From Candidatus Uabimicrobium amorphum (GTDB taxonomy: Bacteria; Planctomycetota; Uabimicrobiia; Uabimicrobiales; Uabimicrobiaceae): a stretch of DNA of 64,000 nucleotides. Below are positions 51,665-61,355 of the stretch, piece after piece. The position numbers and the translations under genes are program-made. The first letter of the stretch is position 1. Every line of letters begins with the position of its first letter. The DNA lies in contig NZ_AP019860.1 of assembly GCF_009002475.1 (NCBI RefSeq), forward strand, positions 3,472,001 through 3,536,000, written 5' to 3'. The notes beneath the pieces are model-generated. The model did no database searches. It saw nothing but the letters and a program-made list of their open reading frames with translations, and was not told the origin of the DNA.

Positions 51665-52594
51665 ATGTCGCGCAACCATCCACGTTTTACCACGCAAACT
51701 ATGTGGGAAATTTACCAACAATTACTTCCACATTTACACGAAAAGTACATTACATTCGAAGTAGTAAATCCCGACCTAGTTCATGGAACCTTCAACGGAG
51801 AAATGCAAACATTTCACGATATAAAATACCGATATCGGTCCCATAAGGCGTGGATCGATCTTGCGGAGATCATCGATTATCGTTACTTGACACCGGAAAA
51901 AAGCGATCCCCCATTTATAAAAATACGCTACCAAAATTTAAATAAAAAAAACTCTTGGCACCTAAGCCAAAACTCCCTAGAGAACAAGTATGGCATAGAT
52001 TCTCTATTTGCACGTATCGACAAACTGGAAGAGCCCGCTTTTTTAATTGATTATGCCGACTGCCTACAAAAATGTAACATCGCAAAAAATATGCGAATTT
52101 TAGGACTGGGGGTAAACGAGGGCAAAGAATTTAAACTTTTCCAAAGTATTTGTTCTCGTGAAATGTATGAGTCACTGCGATTTTTAGGAATTGACATTGT
52201 CCAAAGTAGTATTGACAGAGCACGAAATTTATTTCCGCAAAATCATACGTGGATGGTAGACGATATAGGCAATTGGCAAGAGTGGGATATTGGGAAATTT
52301 GATGTGCTGATTGCCATAGGTGTTTTCCATAGCCCCTCTTTGAATGGAAAAAACATCATTGCACCTCTGCTCAAAAAATTTCTTCACAACAGTAGTAAGA
52401 TAATCTTAGGTTTCCCCAACGCACGTTACATAGATGGTGAAGTGAAGTTTGGTGCCAAAAGCAAAAATTATCAAAAACCAGAATGGTCATTGTTGCTAAA
52501 GGATATAGGATACTACAGAAGGTTGTTATTTCGCCAGGGTTTTAATGTAACAGTAACAGGCAAGTATTATTTATTTGTGACGGGAGTCAAATAA
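51665..52594 (+). CDS. SAM-dependent methyltransferase-like protein
   Basis: 309 aa from ATG at 51665; an in-frame GTG at 51656 is equally possible, and neither has a ribosome binding site. Residues 140-300 follow a Rossmann methyltransferase order: MRILGLGVNEGKEFKLFQS (motif I), LGIDIVQSSIDRARNLFP (motif II), WDIGKFDVLIAIGVFHSPS (motif IV), FLHNSSKIILGFPNARY (post-IV). Residues 1-130 are an unrecognised region rich in aromatic and charged residues. Substrate unknown. Confidence 0.7.
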   Translation: MSRNHPRFTTQTMWEIYQQLLPHLHEKYITFEVVNPDLVHGTFNGEMQTFHDIKYRYRSHKAWIDLAEIIDYRYLTPEKSDPPFIKIRYQNLNKKNSWHLSQNSLENKYGIDSLFARIDKLEEPAFLIDYADCLQKCNIAKNMRILGLGVNEGKEFKLFQSICSREMYESLRFLGIDIVQSSIDRARNLFPQNHTWMVDDIGNWQEWDIGKFDVLIAIGVFHSPSLNGKNIIAPLLKKFLHNSSKIILGFPNARYIDGEVKFGAKSKNYQKPEWSLLLKDIGYYRRLLFRQGFNVTVTGKYYLFVTGVK

Positions 52595-52620
52595 TAAAGC
52601 CACAAATGTGGCTTTATTAT
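52591..52620. terminator. Bidirectional terminator between convergent genes
   Basis: ATAATAAAGCCACA (52591-52604) pairs perfectly with TGTGGCTTTATTAT (52607-52620). T-rich sequence follows on either strand. It overlaps the stop of the methyltransferase gene and sits 2 bp before that of the M48 gene, so it can end both transcripts. Confidence 0.75.
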
Positions 52621-52622
52621 TG

Positions 52623-53717
52623 TTACTTCAATTTATCTTTTACAGCCTGCCAATCAATATCTAGTTTTTCGAAATTATTTTTTAGCTCTTTTTCTTTTTC
52701 CGCCAGATACTCCACTCGATCTTTTGATAGTGGGTGCGTACTCAAGAGACGAACCGCTGCATTTTCGTTGTGTTCGTGCTTTTTCGCTAATTTTTCGAAA
52801 AAAGATCTCAATCCAGAAGGGTTTATACCAGATTTCACCAGTAAAAGGTGCCCTTCTAAATCTGCTTCTCTTTCCATACTTCGAGAAAAGCCTAGGTTAG
52901 CAAGATCACTAGCGCCGTTTAATGCAATTTCTGCAATCGCACCTGCATCACCGATAATGACATTTAGCGCGATAAGGAAAACAGCTTGGCGATAGATTTT
53001 TTCTAAACCGTGTCTTTCCGTAACATGGCTAATTTCATGAGCAAGTACCCCTGCAACTTCTTCTGCAGACTCACTCTCTTTGATAAGCCCTGTCATAACT
53101 ACGATTTCACCACCTGGTGCGGCAAAAGCATTTACCATCGGATTATCGATCACGTGAACATTGAAGTGAAATTCTTTTTCCGGTACGTGCTTTACCAAAC
53201 GCTTGACTATTTTTTGAATAGCTCCTGTAACCACGGGATCTTGAACTTCGTTGTGTATAAGATCTGCAATCGCAATCTTACCAACTTCACGATCCACGGA
53301 AATAGGAGTTACCGCAACAGCCATATCAACAGCTGGATAGGCAACAAACCACGTACCACCAACAATCAGGGTGATTAACATCACAAAAGGAATAATATAT
53401 TTTCGACGTCTTGATGCCCATGTATCTTTCTTATGGCGATGCAAGGCCTCATTAAACTCGAGTATATTCGCTTCTTTGATTGCTTTTATCAACCCAATAT
53501 CATATGTGGAAAATAATGGATGGTGTGCATTTTTTTTACGAAAAACGTATTCTTTTTTATCGTAGCCACGAACGACGTAATCTACATCTCCCAGGTTTAA
53601 GGTCATGTCTTCGCCTTCAGGAAGCTCCGCAATTAAGTTTGCTCCTGACAATCGCAAAGTACACTCACTTCTCCCATTAGGTAGACTCGGATCTAGAGCG
53701 CGTCCTTTCCAACTCAC
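52623..53717 (-). CDS. Membrane-anchored M48 family metalloprotease
   Basis: 364 aa from GTG at 53717 (AGGAGA upstream). Residues 1-100 are a soluble beta-rich region without a recognised domain. One TM at about 107-127. The protease domain carries the zinc motif HEISH (227-231), the third ligand in MEREAD (about 282-286) and NAFAAPGGEIVVMTGLI. Family members (HtpX, BepA/YcaL-like, Oma1-like) degrade misfolded membrane or envelope proteins. This one most resembles the Oma1/YcaL-like, single-TM type. It lies 12 bp after the DUF4177-like gene and is likely co-transcribed. Confidence 0.9.
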   Translation of the reverse strand: MSWKGRALDPSLPNGRSECTLRLSGANLIAELPEGEDMTLNLGDVDYVVRGYDKKEYVFRKKNAHHPLFSTYDIGLIKAIKEANILEFNEALHRHKKDTWASRRRKYIIPFVMLITLIVGGTWFVAYPAVDMAVAVTPISVDREVGKIAIADLIHNEVQDPVVTGAIQKIVKRLVKHVPEKEFHFNVHVIDNPMVNAFAAPGGEIVVMTGLIKESESAEEVAGVLAHEISHVTERHGLEKIYRQAVFLIALNVIIGDAGAIAEIALNGASDLANLGFSRSMEREADLEGHLLLVKSGINPSGLRSFFEKLAKKHEHNENAAVRLLSTHPLSKDRVEYLAEKEKELKNNFEKLDIDWQAVKDKLK

Positions 53718-53729
53718 AGTGAATGTCTC

Positions 53730-54341
53730 CTACGAAGTGGTCTCAAAGACAGCCACAACTGTTTGTTGCCGGAAAATACCAAAAACGCGTCGTTCATCAC
53801 GGAAAGTACGTTTAATTTGACCTTTTGCACCACTTTCATTGAGCTCATTTTCGTATCTTTGAGGATCAATGGTTTTGGTGAAAAAGCGGTAAGGCGTTTG
53901 TTGGATGAAGTATTTGTATTGCTTCCCTTCACCAGAATACGGCTTGCGAAAAATAAACATGTAAGCTTCACGAGGGAAGATTAGTAAGAATCGGGCAGGA
54001 TACTTCATTGCGTAGTACATTTCAAAACCACCGTCGGCAGCTTGATCTAAAGTTTCTTGCAGCTTATTTAAATTCACGGTTCTCGTAAAGAAACGTGTGC
54101 AGTAAGTTGCAAGGCGATAATCATGCTCGGGATCTTGATTTTTCTCTTCGCGACGAAATACCATTCCAAATGCAGGAAGCATAAAGATACCGAATTTACG
54201 ACGTGTTTCAAAAGTGAACTCTCTTCGTAAAATACGATATCCATCTTGACAACCTTCGCGAATTACTTCTAAAAGTTTTTCGGGATCAAACATTCCGGTA
54301 ATAAAACCAAGAGGAAACAATCTAAATTTGAATTTAAACAT
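53730..54341 (-). CDS. Protein with three tandem DUF4177-like repeats
   Basis: 203 aa. Three repeats of 45-55 residues can be aligned by eye: FDPEKLLEVIREGCQDGYRI (about 18), VNLNKLQETLDQAADGGFEM (about 92) and IDPQRYENELNESGAKGQIK (about 157), each followed by two strands ending in F-aromatic-Arg/Glu (GMVFRREE, MFIFRKP, VAVFETT). DUF4177-type domains have this D..L...L...G..GW layout. AAGGAG precedes the ATG. Role unknown; the tie to the M48 protease downstream may be meaningful. No TM segment is evident. Confidence 0.65.
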   Translation of the reverse strand: MFKFKFRLFPLGFITGMFDPEKLLEVIREGCQDGYRILRREFTFETRRKFGIFMLPAFGMVFRREEKNQDPEHDYRLATYCTRFFTRTVNLNKLQETLDQAADGGFEMYYAMKYPARFLLIFPREAYMFIFRKPYSGEGKQYKYFIQQTPYRFFTKTIDPQRYENELNESGAKGQIKRTFRDERRVFGIFRQQTVVAVFETTS

Positions 54342-54549
54342 TCAAATCTCCTTAGGAAACATCTTCATACACAAACAAAACGATAGGTTTGTGCTCATTA
54401 AACAAATAACATTAGTATATAATTATAGGATATAATCTTGTAGACGCGCAAATTTTTTAAAATTTTTAAAAAAAAATGTATATAAAAATGCTTTAAGATC
54501 CGTAACAATCACAAATATCCCTTTTTATTTTTAGCTTAAGTATTTGTAC

Positions 54550-55278
54550 TTAAACGATAATTTCCCCACTGCTGTCATCGTCTTTCTTTTTTTTATCCTC
54601 GGCAATTCCCAAATACATACTGTCATCAAAAGTTTGACGAAATTGATCTTCCGGCTCTGGATCGAGAGTGATAATTTTTAATTCATATCTTTTGCGCTCC
54701 TGCAAAGCTTCTTTCACTCTTTCAATCCCGTTTATCGCAACCAAGCAATGTGTATCTCTTAATAGTGCTTTGTCATAACTTATCACCGCCTCTTCCCATC
54801 TAGCACACTTTATTAGCATTGCCGCCTCCATACAAAATCGTATGGGTGTTGCTTGTAATTCTGTCAACTCACTGCAATAGTGAGCAGCATTCTCCCAATC
54901 TTGTTCGCAAATACTATTCATAATCTGTTGGCGAATTTTTTTCACACTACTAGTGCTCAATTCTTCGTAGGTACTTAACATCTTCGGTGAAAACACGCGT
55001 TCTAAATGCTTTATTTTTTCCCCAACTCTCTCTAAACCTCTATGCGCTTTCTCATTATCAGGGTTAAGAATAATAGCATCTTCATAGTTCTTTTTTGCTT
55101 CTTCAAAGCATCCTAATTTGCGTAGTAAATCAGCAAGTGCACAAAATCTCTTTGAACTAGGATCTATATCTAACATGCGATTTAAAACCAACAACATTCC
55201 TGGCCAATTTTTTTTCACCGCAAATTTTTCGCGTTCTTGGCGTAGTCGGTTCAAAAGTGCTTTTCTAGAGTTTTCCAT
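54550..55278 (-). CDS. TPR-repeat protein
   Basis: 242 aa, no signal peptide. Two TPR-like units near the N-terminus (NWPGMLLVLNRMLDIDPSSK, then CFEEAKKNYEDAIILNPDN) and two further on (DWENAAHYCSELTELQATP, then RWEEAVISYDKALLRDTHC), separated by a charged helix. The tail (from about 205) is acidic then Lys-rich (EDKKKKDDDSSGEIIV). A cytoplasmic adaptor is likely. It diverges from the giant kinase gene at 55435 with a 156-bp gap. Confidence 0.8.
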   Translation of the reverse strand: MENSRKALLNRLRQEREKFAVKKNWPGMLLVLNRMLDIDPSSKRFCALADLLRKLGCFEEAKKNYEDAIILNPDNEKAHRGLERVGEKIKHLERVFSPKMLSTYEELSTSSVKKIRQQIMNSICEQDWENAAHYCSELTELQATPIRFCMEAAMLIKCARWEEAVISYDKALLRDTHCLVAINGIERVKEALQERKRYELKIITLDPEPEDQFRQTFDDSMYLGIAEDKKKKDDDSSGEIIV

Positions 55279-55382
55279 GGTTCATGATTCCCAAATCAAT
55301 TAAAACAAGTACGTTTTCTTGGTACTTTTTTTATTTTAGCACAAGCACAAACAATTTTATATACGCTTTTTGCTTTATCTAT

Positions 55383-55388
55383 TATAAT
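55383..55388 (+). promoter_or_regulatory. Candidate -10 box for the WD40 kinase gene
   Basis: TATAAT at 55383-55388 in the divergent gap, 47 bp before the start at 55435. A -35 hexamer at 17-18 bp is not convincing. Confidence 0.3.
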
Positions 55389-55434
55389 GAATTTTTTGGC
55401 ATAGAGTTTTTGTTTTTTTTTGGTGATGATGCAT

Positions 55435-58400
55435 ATGATAGCGCAATACGAAAAAAACATTCTACAATTTTTAGTCACAAAAAAGGTGTTGACAAACAGT
55501 CAAGCAATGGAAGTAGCACAAAAAATTTCTATTGCCCGACAATCGCAACCCTCCATAAACTTCATAAACTTCCTAGTGCATTACAAGTACATTACCTCAG
55601 ATGTCGCACAAAAGTTACAACACATGCTCGCGTCGGCGAATAACAATCGTACAGGTCAGATGCCCAAAGTAAACACCGAACAAACTTTTGTAGCACCGAA
55701 CACAGTACAAATGCAACAAATGAATTTGCGCCAAGATAACTTTGCTCAAACCAACGTAGACTACAAAATTTCACAAAATGTAAATACAGAACAAACAGCG
55801 GTGGACTTTAAGATAGCACTCCCCCAAAAAAACGTTCCCCCAGCGAATACCGAACATACTTTAGTTGACACCAATATTCCACATGTAGATCCCGGACAAA
55901 CTTTTGTTGATGCAAACGTTCCACAATCGCAAGTAAGCACCGAAAAAACCAGTATAACATCTGTAACAACACACATGCCGCAAAACAATTTACAGCAAAC
56001 TTTTGTTGATACAAACGTTCCACATATAGATACCGAACAAACTTTTGTGGATACAAACGCTCCACAATTACAAGCAAACACTGAAAAAACCAATGCCGCA
56101 TCACTCACCGGGCAAATGCCGCAAATGAATTTGTCCCCACAGCAAACTATGATTGATTCCGGCGCAGCACAAGATCACTCTCCTATGGATATGGCAAAAC
56201 CCATCACCTCCTATATTGGAGAAACAGCGTATCCACCGCCCCCTCCCGGAGTAAATCATGAAATAGGAAACAGTCAACTAGGGAAAGAGCACAGCAGCAC
56301 ACAGGCTTTTCGCGTTTCTCAATTTAATGAATCCGTTGATGCCAATGAAAAAATGTTTAAACACTACCGCATTGAAAGAGAATTAGGGCGCGGTGGTATG
56401 GGGCTAGTATTTTTAGTCTATGATACGAAATTAGACCGAAATGTTGCGTTAAAAGTGATCATCAACGAACACAATATATCCGAACAACAAATTCGCCGCT
56501 TCGCAGTAGAAGCACGTGCCACAGCAAAGCTTGACCACCCCAACATTGTCAAAGTATATGAATTCGGCGATACTCCCAAAAATTATTTCACCATGCAATA
56601 TATAAAGGGCAAACCTTTCTCCAGCTTAATACAAAAAGGAAATTTAAAAGCTAAGGCGATCGCCGCTATCATGAAAAAATCCGCGGATGCGATTAGTTAT
56701 GCCTTCGAAGAGCACCAAATTGTCCACCGCGATATTAAACCATCGAATATAATGATGGACAAAAATGAGCCGAAAATCATGGACTTTGGCTTGGCAAAAG
56801 AGCAAGACCGCGACGAGCAACTTTCGCGCGATGGTGGCATGATGGGAACGTTGGGCTATATGCCTCCGGAGCAAATTGACAATAAAGATGTTGGGCACCA
56901 CAGTGATGTATACGCGCTCGGCGCAACCCTATACAACGCTCTTACTGGCCGTCCGCCTTTTCAAGGTGGCTCTTACTATATGATTCTAAACCAAATTCAC
57001 AACAACGATCCCATGCCTCCAAGCCAACTAAATCCAGGTGTTCCCAAAGAACTAGAGGCCATTTGCCTAAAATGTCTGCAAAAAAAACCGCGCCATCGCT
57101 ACAAAAGTGCCAAAGATTTGTCTGACGATTTGGAAAACTTCTTACGCAACCGTCCTGTAAACGCCAAACCACCTAGTTTAATGGTCAAAGGTTACAAGTG
57201 GATCAAACGCAACAAAGTCAAAACGACGGCATTTGGTTCTTTTGCCGCTGTTTTGTTGTTAATTATACTCATGGTCTCGCATAACAACGCCGTGTTAAAA
57301 GAAGAAAGAGACAAAGTCAAAAAAGCACACAACGAAGCCCAGCAAGCACGTGACAAAATGGGGATCGAACTAGGAAAAGCCATTCTTTCGAAAAGAGCTT
57401 CGGTCATTAAACAATATCAATTAACCATTATGGCCGGACAATCTGCGGCGCAGGGCAACAAAGTGCAAGCCACATCCAGATACTTACAGAGTTACCGAAA
57501 CGAAGAGCGTGAAGTACAAAATTTGCTACGTAAAATAACAGAGAGCGAAGACTACGAGCTTCTTAAAAAAGACGCCCCACAAGACCTACGCTTTATTTTA
57601 CAACCAGAAAACATTGGCAAACCTATACACAATCGCGGCTGGGAATGGCAATGGTTAGACACCATTGCCCATAAAAAATACCAACAACTCCATCACGACC
57701 AACAAATCACCTCATGTATCTATCACGAGGCTTCTTCGCAAATCATTTGTGGAGACAACCAAGGGAGTGTCCTCAGTGTCAAACTTCCCATTACCAAAGA
57801 ATCGCAGTTTATCTTTTGGGATCGTCCCGATCGAGATAAAATTACACAACTAGTCGTTAGTCCAAACCAAAAGTATCTACTGTCAGGAACACAAGGTCGC
57901 CGTCTATTTTTATGGAATATTCGAAATAAAAAAGTACTTAGGAAATACGAAAACTATACCACAGAATACGCTGACAATAAACGAAAAGCACGAAAAGTAA
58001 CCTCATGTGTTTTTGCTCACGATAGCAAACACTTCTATGCAGGCTACGAAAAGAGAGACAAAGACGGAGGGGGACTGTTGTTTGAACAAGGCCGCAACAA
58101 ACAAGCGACTCCTAGATTTGCCAATGTAATCATGTGGAGTGTGAATAGCACAAAAGCACAGCGCCAGTATTATGTGTACTCCAACAAAAAGAAGGGTGAT
58201 GGCTTTGCCCACAGTGTTACCGCTTTGGATATTTCTCCCGACGGAACAAAGCTGGCTGTTGGTCGCGAAAATTTAGATATGGCGGTCGTTGTTATCGATA
58301 CAAAAACGCATAAAGAACTATACTTACGGGGCCACGAAGAGACAGTAAGTGATGTGGCGTTTTCCAAAGATGGAAAACTTCTAATAAGCACAGATGAAAA

Positions 58401-59925
58401 AGGTATGATCGTCATTCGTGACACAAAAAGATTTAAGCTGTTAAAGAAAATTCCTGGCCACCTGGGAGAAATCAACAGCTGTGCGATTCATCCTCGAAGT
58501 CATATTCTAGCGACTGCGAGCACAGAAAATGAAGTTAGCTTGTGGAACTTACGTAATTTCCAAAAAATAACTTCTCTAACAGTAAACAGAAGCGAAGTCA
58601 ACGATGTTATTTTTGACAATACCGGAAGTCATATCATTTTCGGTGCGGATGACAATACTTTGACATATTTCAATTTACAGTCCGTTGTGAATCCGGTGGG
58701 TATTACCGACAAAAAAACTTTTCGCTACGTACACTTCCATCCTAAAAACAGTGATATAGTATTCTCGTCTTATGGAAACGAAGAAGAATTTTTGCTATGG
58801 GACACCCAAAAAAAACCAGTATATCCACATATTGTAAGTATACCAGGTGCTGCCGTTCATCCACAAGGCAACAAAATAGCTTTGTGTTCACAATTAGGGC
58901 GTGCTCTGGGCGTTATCGAATATACCAACACTCCATCGTTTCTAAATATTCTAAAAACAATGAAAAATCTATCGTTAAACCATAAAAAAGTAGTGCGTCT
59001 TCAAGACCAAGACAGTGCAAAAATGATGGTATGCGCTTTTCATCCCCTTCAACCACTGATTCTAACAGGTCAAGATTACAATAGCCGTGGAAAGAAAAAG
59101 TCGTACGGCGGCCTTCGTTCTCTCCTGCATCTGTTTAAAACAGAAAAGAGTAGTAAAAAACCTTTATGGTCCGCGTACTTTAACAATGAAATCGACCAAT
59201 GCACATTTTCTCCTGACGGAAAGCACATTAGTGTTCTGTGCGACGATGAAATTTATACAAAACCATATGGTTCGATCACCGCCGACATTGACAAAAATAA
59301 AACAATATTCCACAAATTTTACAAATGGGTAGACGCTTTAGATAAACTAGATAGACTAGAAGAACAAAAAACACCACGAAGACAAATATTGCGACAACAA
59401 GGCCAAGTAAAAAAATACCAGCGAGATTTACCGCGTTTAAAAGAAAAAGACTTCAAGTTTTTTCAACGACTTGCCGTGGGCCATTTAAAAAATAAAACCA
59501 TAAGCCCATTTCTATCGGAGTTTGATTTTCAACGATATAAGCATCAATACCAAAACAGAGTAAGAATAATTAAACATGTTTGCTATAGCCCAAATAGTAA
59601 ATATATTGCAATAGCGACCGATGGCAGCGAGAACAATTTACTCATTCTCGACGCAACTACTTTAGAAACCATTGTTGTATTAGAAGATCATCTTGACCAA
59701 GTAAATTGCTGTAGTTTTTCTCCTGATGGTAAAAGACTTGTTTCTTGCAGTCGTGATCGGACGGTACGTATTTGGGATGTAGAAAAGATAACAAAAGGTA
59801 CAATAAATTCACTATTGACATTACGCAAACACACAGGGGAAGTACGGTACTGTACATTTAGTCACGATGGCAAGAATATTGCTTCATGTGGGACGGAAGA
59901 ATTGCTCGTATGGAAAACGCAATAA
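55435..59925 (+). CDS. Giant transmembrane Ser/Thr protein kinase with Thr-x-Val-Asp repeat array and WD40 propellers
   Basis: 1496 aa from ATG at 55435 (GGTGA 8 nt upstream); in-frame ATGs at 55426/55429 are possible. Residues 1-66: helical module shared with other kinases. 80-245: repeats around EQTFVDTNVP, with Thr-x-Val/Ile-Asp at about T121, T142, T156, T189, T203 and T238; the DNA also repeats with a period near 141 bp (55897 and 56038). Kinase 310-570: GRGGMG (318-323), Lys340, HRDIKPSN (431-438), DFG (450-452), MPPE. TM 597-615, coiled coil to 650. About 700-1496: WD40 repeats (SFSPDGKRLVSCSRDRTVRI). All catalytic residues present. Overlaps the LRR gene by 16 bp. Confidence 0.93.
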   Translation: MIAQYEKNILQFLVTKKVLTNSQAMEVAQKISIARQSQPSINFINFLVHYKYITSDVAQKLQHMLASANNNRTGQMPKVNTEQTFVAPNTVQMQQMNLRQDNFAQTNVDYKISQNVNTEQTAVDFKIALPQKNVPPANTEHTLVDTNIPHVDPGQTFVDANVPQSQVSTEKTSITSVTTHMPQNNLQQTFVDTNVPHIDTEQTFVDTNAPQLQANTEKTNAASLTGQMPQMNLSPQQTMIDSGAAQDHSPMDMAKPITSYIGETAYPPPPPGVNHEIGNSQLGKEHSSTQAFRVSQFNESVDANEKMFKHYRIERELGRGGMGLVFLVYDTKLDRNVALKVIINEHNISEQQIRRFAVEARATAKLDHPNIVKVYEFGDTPKNYFTMQYIKGKPFSSLIQKGNLKAKAIAAIMKKSADAISYAFEEHQIVHRDIKPSNIMMDKNEPKIMDFGLAKEQDRDEQLSRDGGMMGTLGYMPPEQIDNKDVGHHSDVYALGATLYNALTGRPPFQGGSYYMILNQIHNNDPMPPSQLNPGVPKELEAICLKCLQKKPRHRYKSAKDLSDDLENFLRNRPVNAKPPSLMVKGYKWIKRNKVKTTAFGSFAAVLLLIILMVSHNNAVLKEERDKVKKAHNEAQQARDKMGIELGKAILSKRASVIKQYQLTIMAGQSAAQGNKVQATSRYLQSYRNEEREVQNLLRKITESEDYELLKKDAPQDLRFILQPENIGKPIHNRGWEWQWLDTIAHKKYQQLHHDQQITSCIYHEASSQIICGDNQGSVLSVKLPITKESQFIFWDRPDRDKITQLVVSPNQKYLLSGTQGRRLFLWNIRNKKVLRKYENYTTEYADNKRKARKVTSCVFAHDSKHFYAGYEKRDKDGGGLLFEQGRNKQATPRFANVIMWSVNSTKAQRQYYVYSNKKKGDGFAHSVTALDISPDGTKLAVGRENLDMAVVVIDTKTHKELYLRGHEETVSDVAFSKDGKLLISTDEKGMIVIRDTKRFKLLKKIPGHLGEINSCAIHPRSHILATASTENEVSLWNLRNFQKITSLTVNRSEVNDVIFDNTGSHIIFGADDNTLTYFNLQSVVNPVGITDKKTFRYVHFHPKNSDIVFSSYGNEEEFLLWDTQKKPVYPHIVSIPGAAVHPQGNKIALCSQLGRALGVIEYTNTPSFLNILKTMKNLSLNHKKVVRLQDQDSAKMMVCAFHPLQPLILTGQDYNSRGKKKSYGGLRSLLHLFKTEKSSKKPLWSAYFNNEIDQCTFSPDGKHISVLCDDEIYTKPYGSITADIDKNKTIFHKFYKWVDALDKLDRLEEQKTPRRQILRQQGQVKKYQRDLPRLKEKDFKFFQRLAVGHLKNKTISPFLSEFDFQRYKHQYQNRVRIIKHVCYSPNSKYIAIATDGSENNLLILDATTLETIVVLEDHLDQVNCCSFSPDGKRLVSCSRDRTVRIWDVEKITKGTINSLLTLRKHTGEVRYCTFSHDGKNIASCGTEELLVWKTQ

Positions 59926-61355
59926 ACCATATTACGCGTAAAAATCTTACCCAGGTAAGAAGTAGCACTCATTATCAATATTGTGTATTTTCCCTAGACG
60001 AAGAGAAGATACACAATATACACAATAGCTCGTTTACCCACTGTAGTTTTCGCTGCAATGTGCGTTTTAGCAATTTACGCGAATGCCAATTTCATCACTG
60101 CGGCTTCAGCGGTTTCGTACGTTTAGAGTATGGTTCACTGTCTTCCAGTTACGAACCACTGCAGTGGGAAAGTCCCTCATCGCGTTTGTATTCATTTCCG
60201 TTTATCACACAACTTTACTTGCATTCGGGAAGTTGCACAGATTTGCCCAATGTTTTCGGCAATTTACCCCAACTCACTCATTTAAAAATTAAAAACCATG
60301 GTCTCCGCGACGTAACGCAAATTACTCATTTACCATTACTCAAAGAACTCAATTTAAATCTCAATGAGTTACAAAATCTTCCCGAAAATATCAAAAATCT
60401 AAAGAATCTCGAAACATTACATTTAGAGCACAACCGTCTAAAAAAATTGCCTACACAGTTTGCGCAACTCACAGCATTAAAAACACTGTATTTATCGCAC
60501 AATAGGTTACAAGATTTCCCCATGGAACTCTGTCATCTCAAAAACCTACACAATTTATATATTACCAGTAATGCTATGACGGATATTCCACCACAAATTT
60601 ACAATATGCATGCCCTAAAAAAACTACGATTGAGTAACAATAGATTGAGTAAACTACCCGATGAAATCTGTCAACTTTCTCAACTGGAAAACCTGTGTGT
60701 GACAGACAACCAACTACAAAAACTACCACAAAGAATAGGAGAATTGACCTCATTGAAAAATTTAAACGCCAATTACAACTCGTTAGCTGAACTTCCGCAA
60801 AGTGTGGAGATGCTTAGTAACATAGAGAAAATACACTTAGACAACAACAAATTCCAAACGTGGCCGCGTTCCTTAAATCAGCTCCGAAAATTGCAAATAT
60901 TACACTTCGCACACAATCAGCTACAGAATATTTCCATGGAAATGAACAACTTACCCCAACTCAAATACTTGATGTTAGGCAACAACATTTTACATAAACT
61001 ACCACAAGAAATCGGTACATTACACAATTTACAATTACTAGACTTAACCAGTAACAATTTGCAAACGTTGCCTAACACACTAAGGCACCTCAAATCACTA
61101 CAGTCGCTATATTTGCGCAACAACGACTTATCGCATTTCCCTTTGGTAATTCACAAATTGTCTTCCCTAAAAAACCTGGACCTAAGCTACACAAAAATCA
61201 CGGAATTTCCCGAGGAGATCTCGCAACTTAAATCGTTGCAAACACTCTCCATACAGGGTATTCGACTAAGTAGAAAGCAACGAAAAAAACTATCGATGTT
61301 ACTCCCTGAATGCAAAATTGAAACAGAACCTGCGCGACACCTATTTAGATCGTAA
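59910..61355 (+). CDS. Leucine-rich-repeat protein with N-terminal pentapeptide-like region
   Basis: 481 aa from ATG at 59910, overlapping the kinase gene by 16 bp and likely coupled to it. Residues 35-85 contain pentapeptide-like strings (SSFTHCSFRCNVRFSNLREC, QFHHCGF). From about 100 to 455 there are about fifteen 23-residue LRRs (LKTLYLSHNRLQDFPMEL). Same repeat type as the LRR gene at 1861. No signal peptide or enzyme domain. The overlap with the WD40 kinase suggests that it is a partner or substrate. The 3' end overlaps convergently with the SGNH gene by 15 bp. Confidence 0.85.
   Translation: MENAINHITRKNLTQVRSSTHYQYCVFSLDEEKIHNIHNSSFTHCSFRCNVRFSNLRECQFHHCGFSGFVRLEYGSLSSSYEPLQWESPSSRLYSFPFITQLYLHSGSCTDLPNVFGNLPQLTHLKIKNHGLRDVTQITHLPLLKELNLNLNELQNLPENIKNLKNLETLHLEHNRLKKLPTQFAQLTALKTLYLSHNRLQDFPMELCHLKNLHNLYITSNAMTDIPPQIYNMHALKKLRLSNNRLSKLPDEICQLSQLENLCVTDNQLQKLPQRIGELTSLKNLNANYNSLAELPQSVEMLSNIEKIHLDNNKFQTWPRSLNQLRKLQILHFAHNQLQNISMEMNNLPQLKYLMLGNNILHKLPQEIGTLHNLQLLDLTSNNLQTLPNTLRHLKSLQSLYLRNNDLSHFPLVIHKLSSLKNLDLSYTKITEFPEEISQLKSLQTLSIQGIRLSRKQRKKLSMLLPECKIETEPARHLFRS

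Noticed and set aside
55311..55345. AAGTAC/GTACTT stem with T-run (plus strand)
   Set aside because: Lies in a divergent gap with no plus-strand gene ending nearby; stem only 6 bp.
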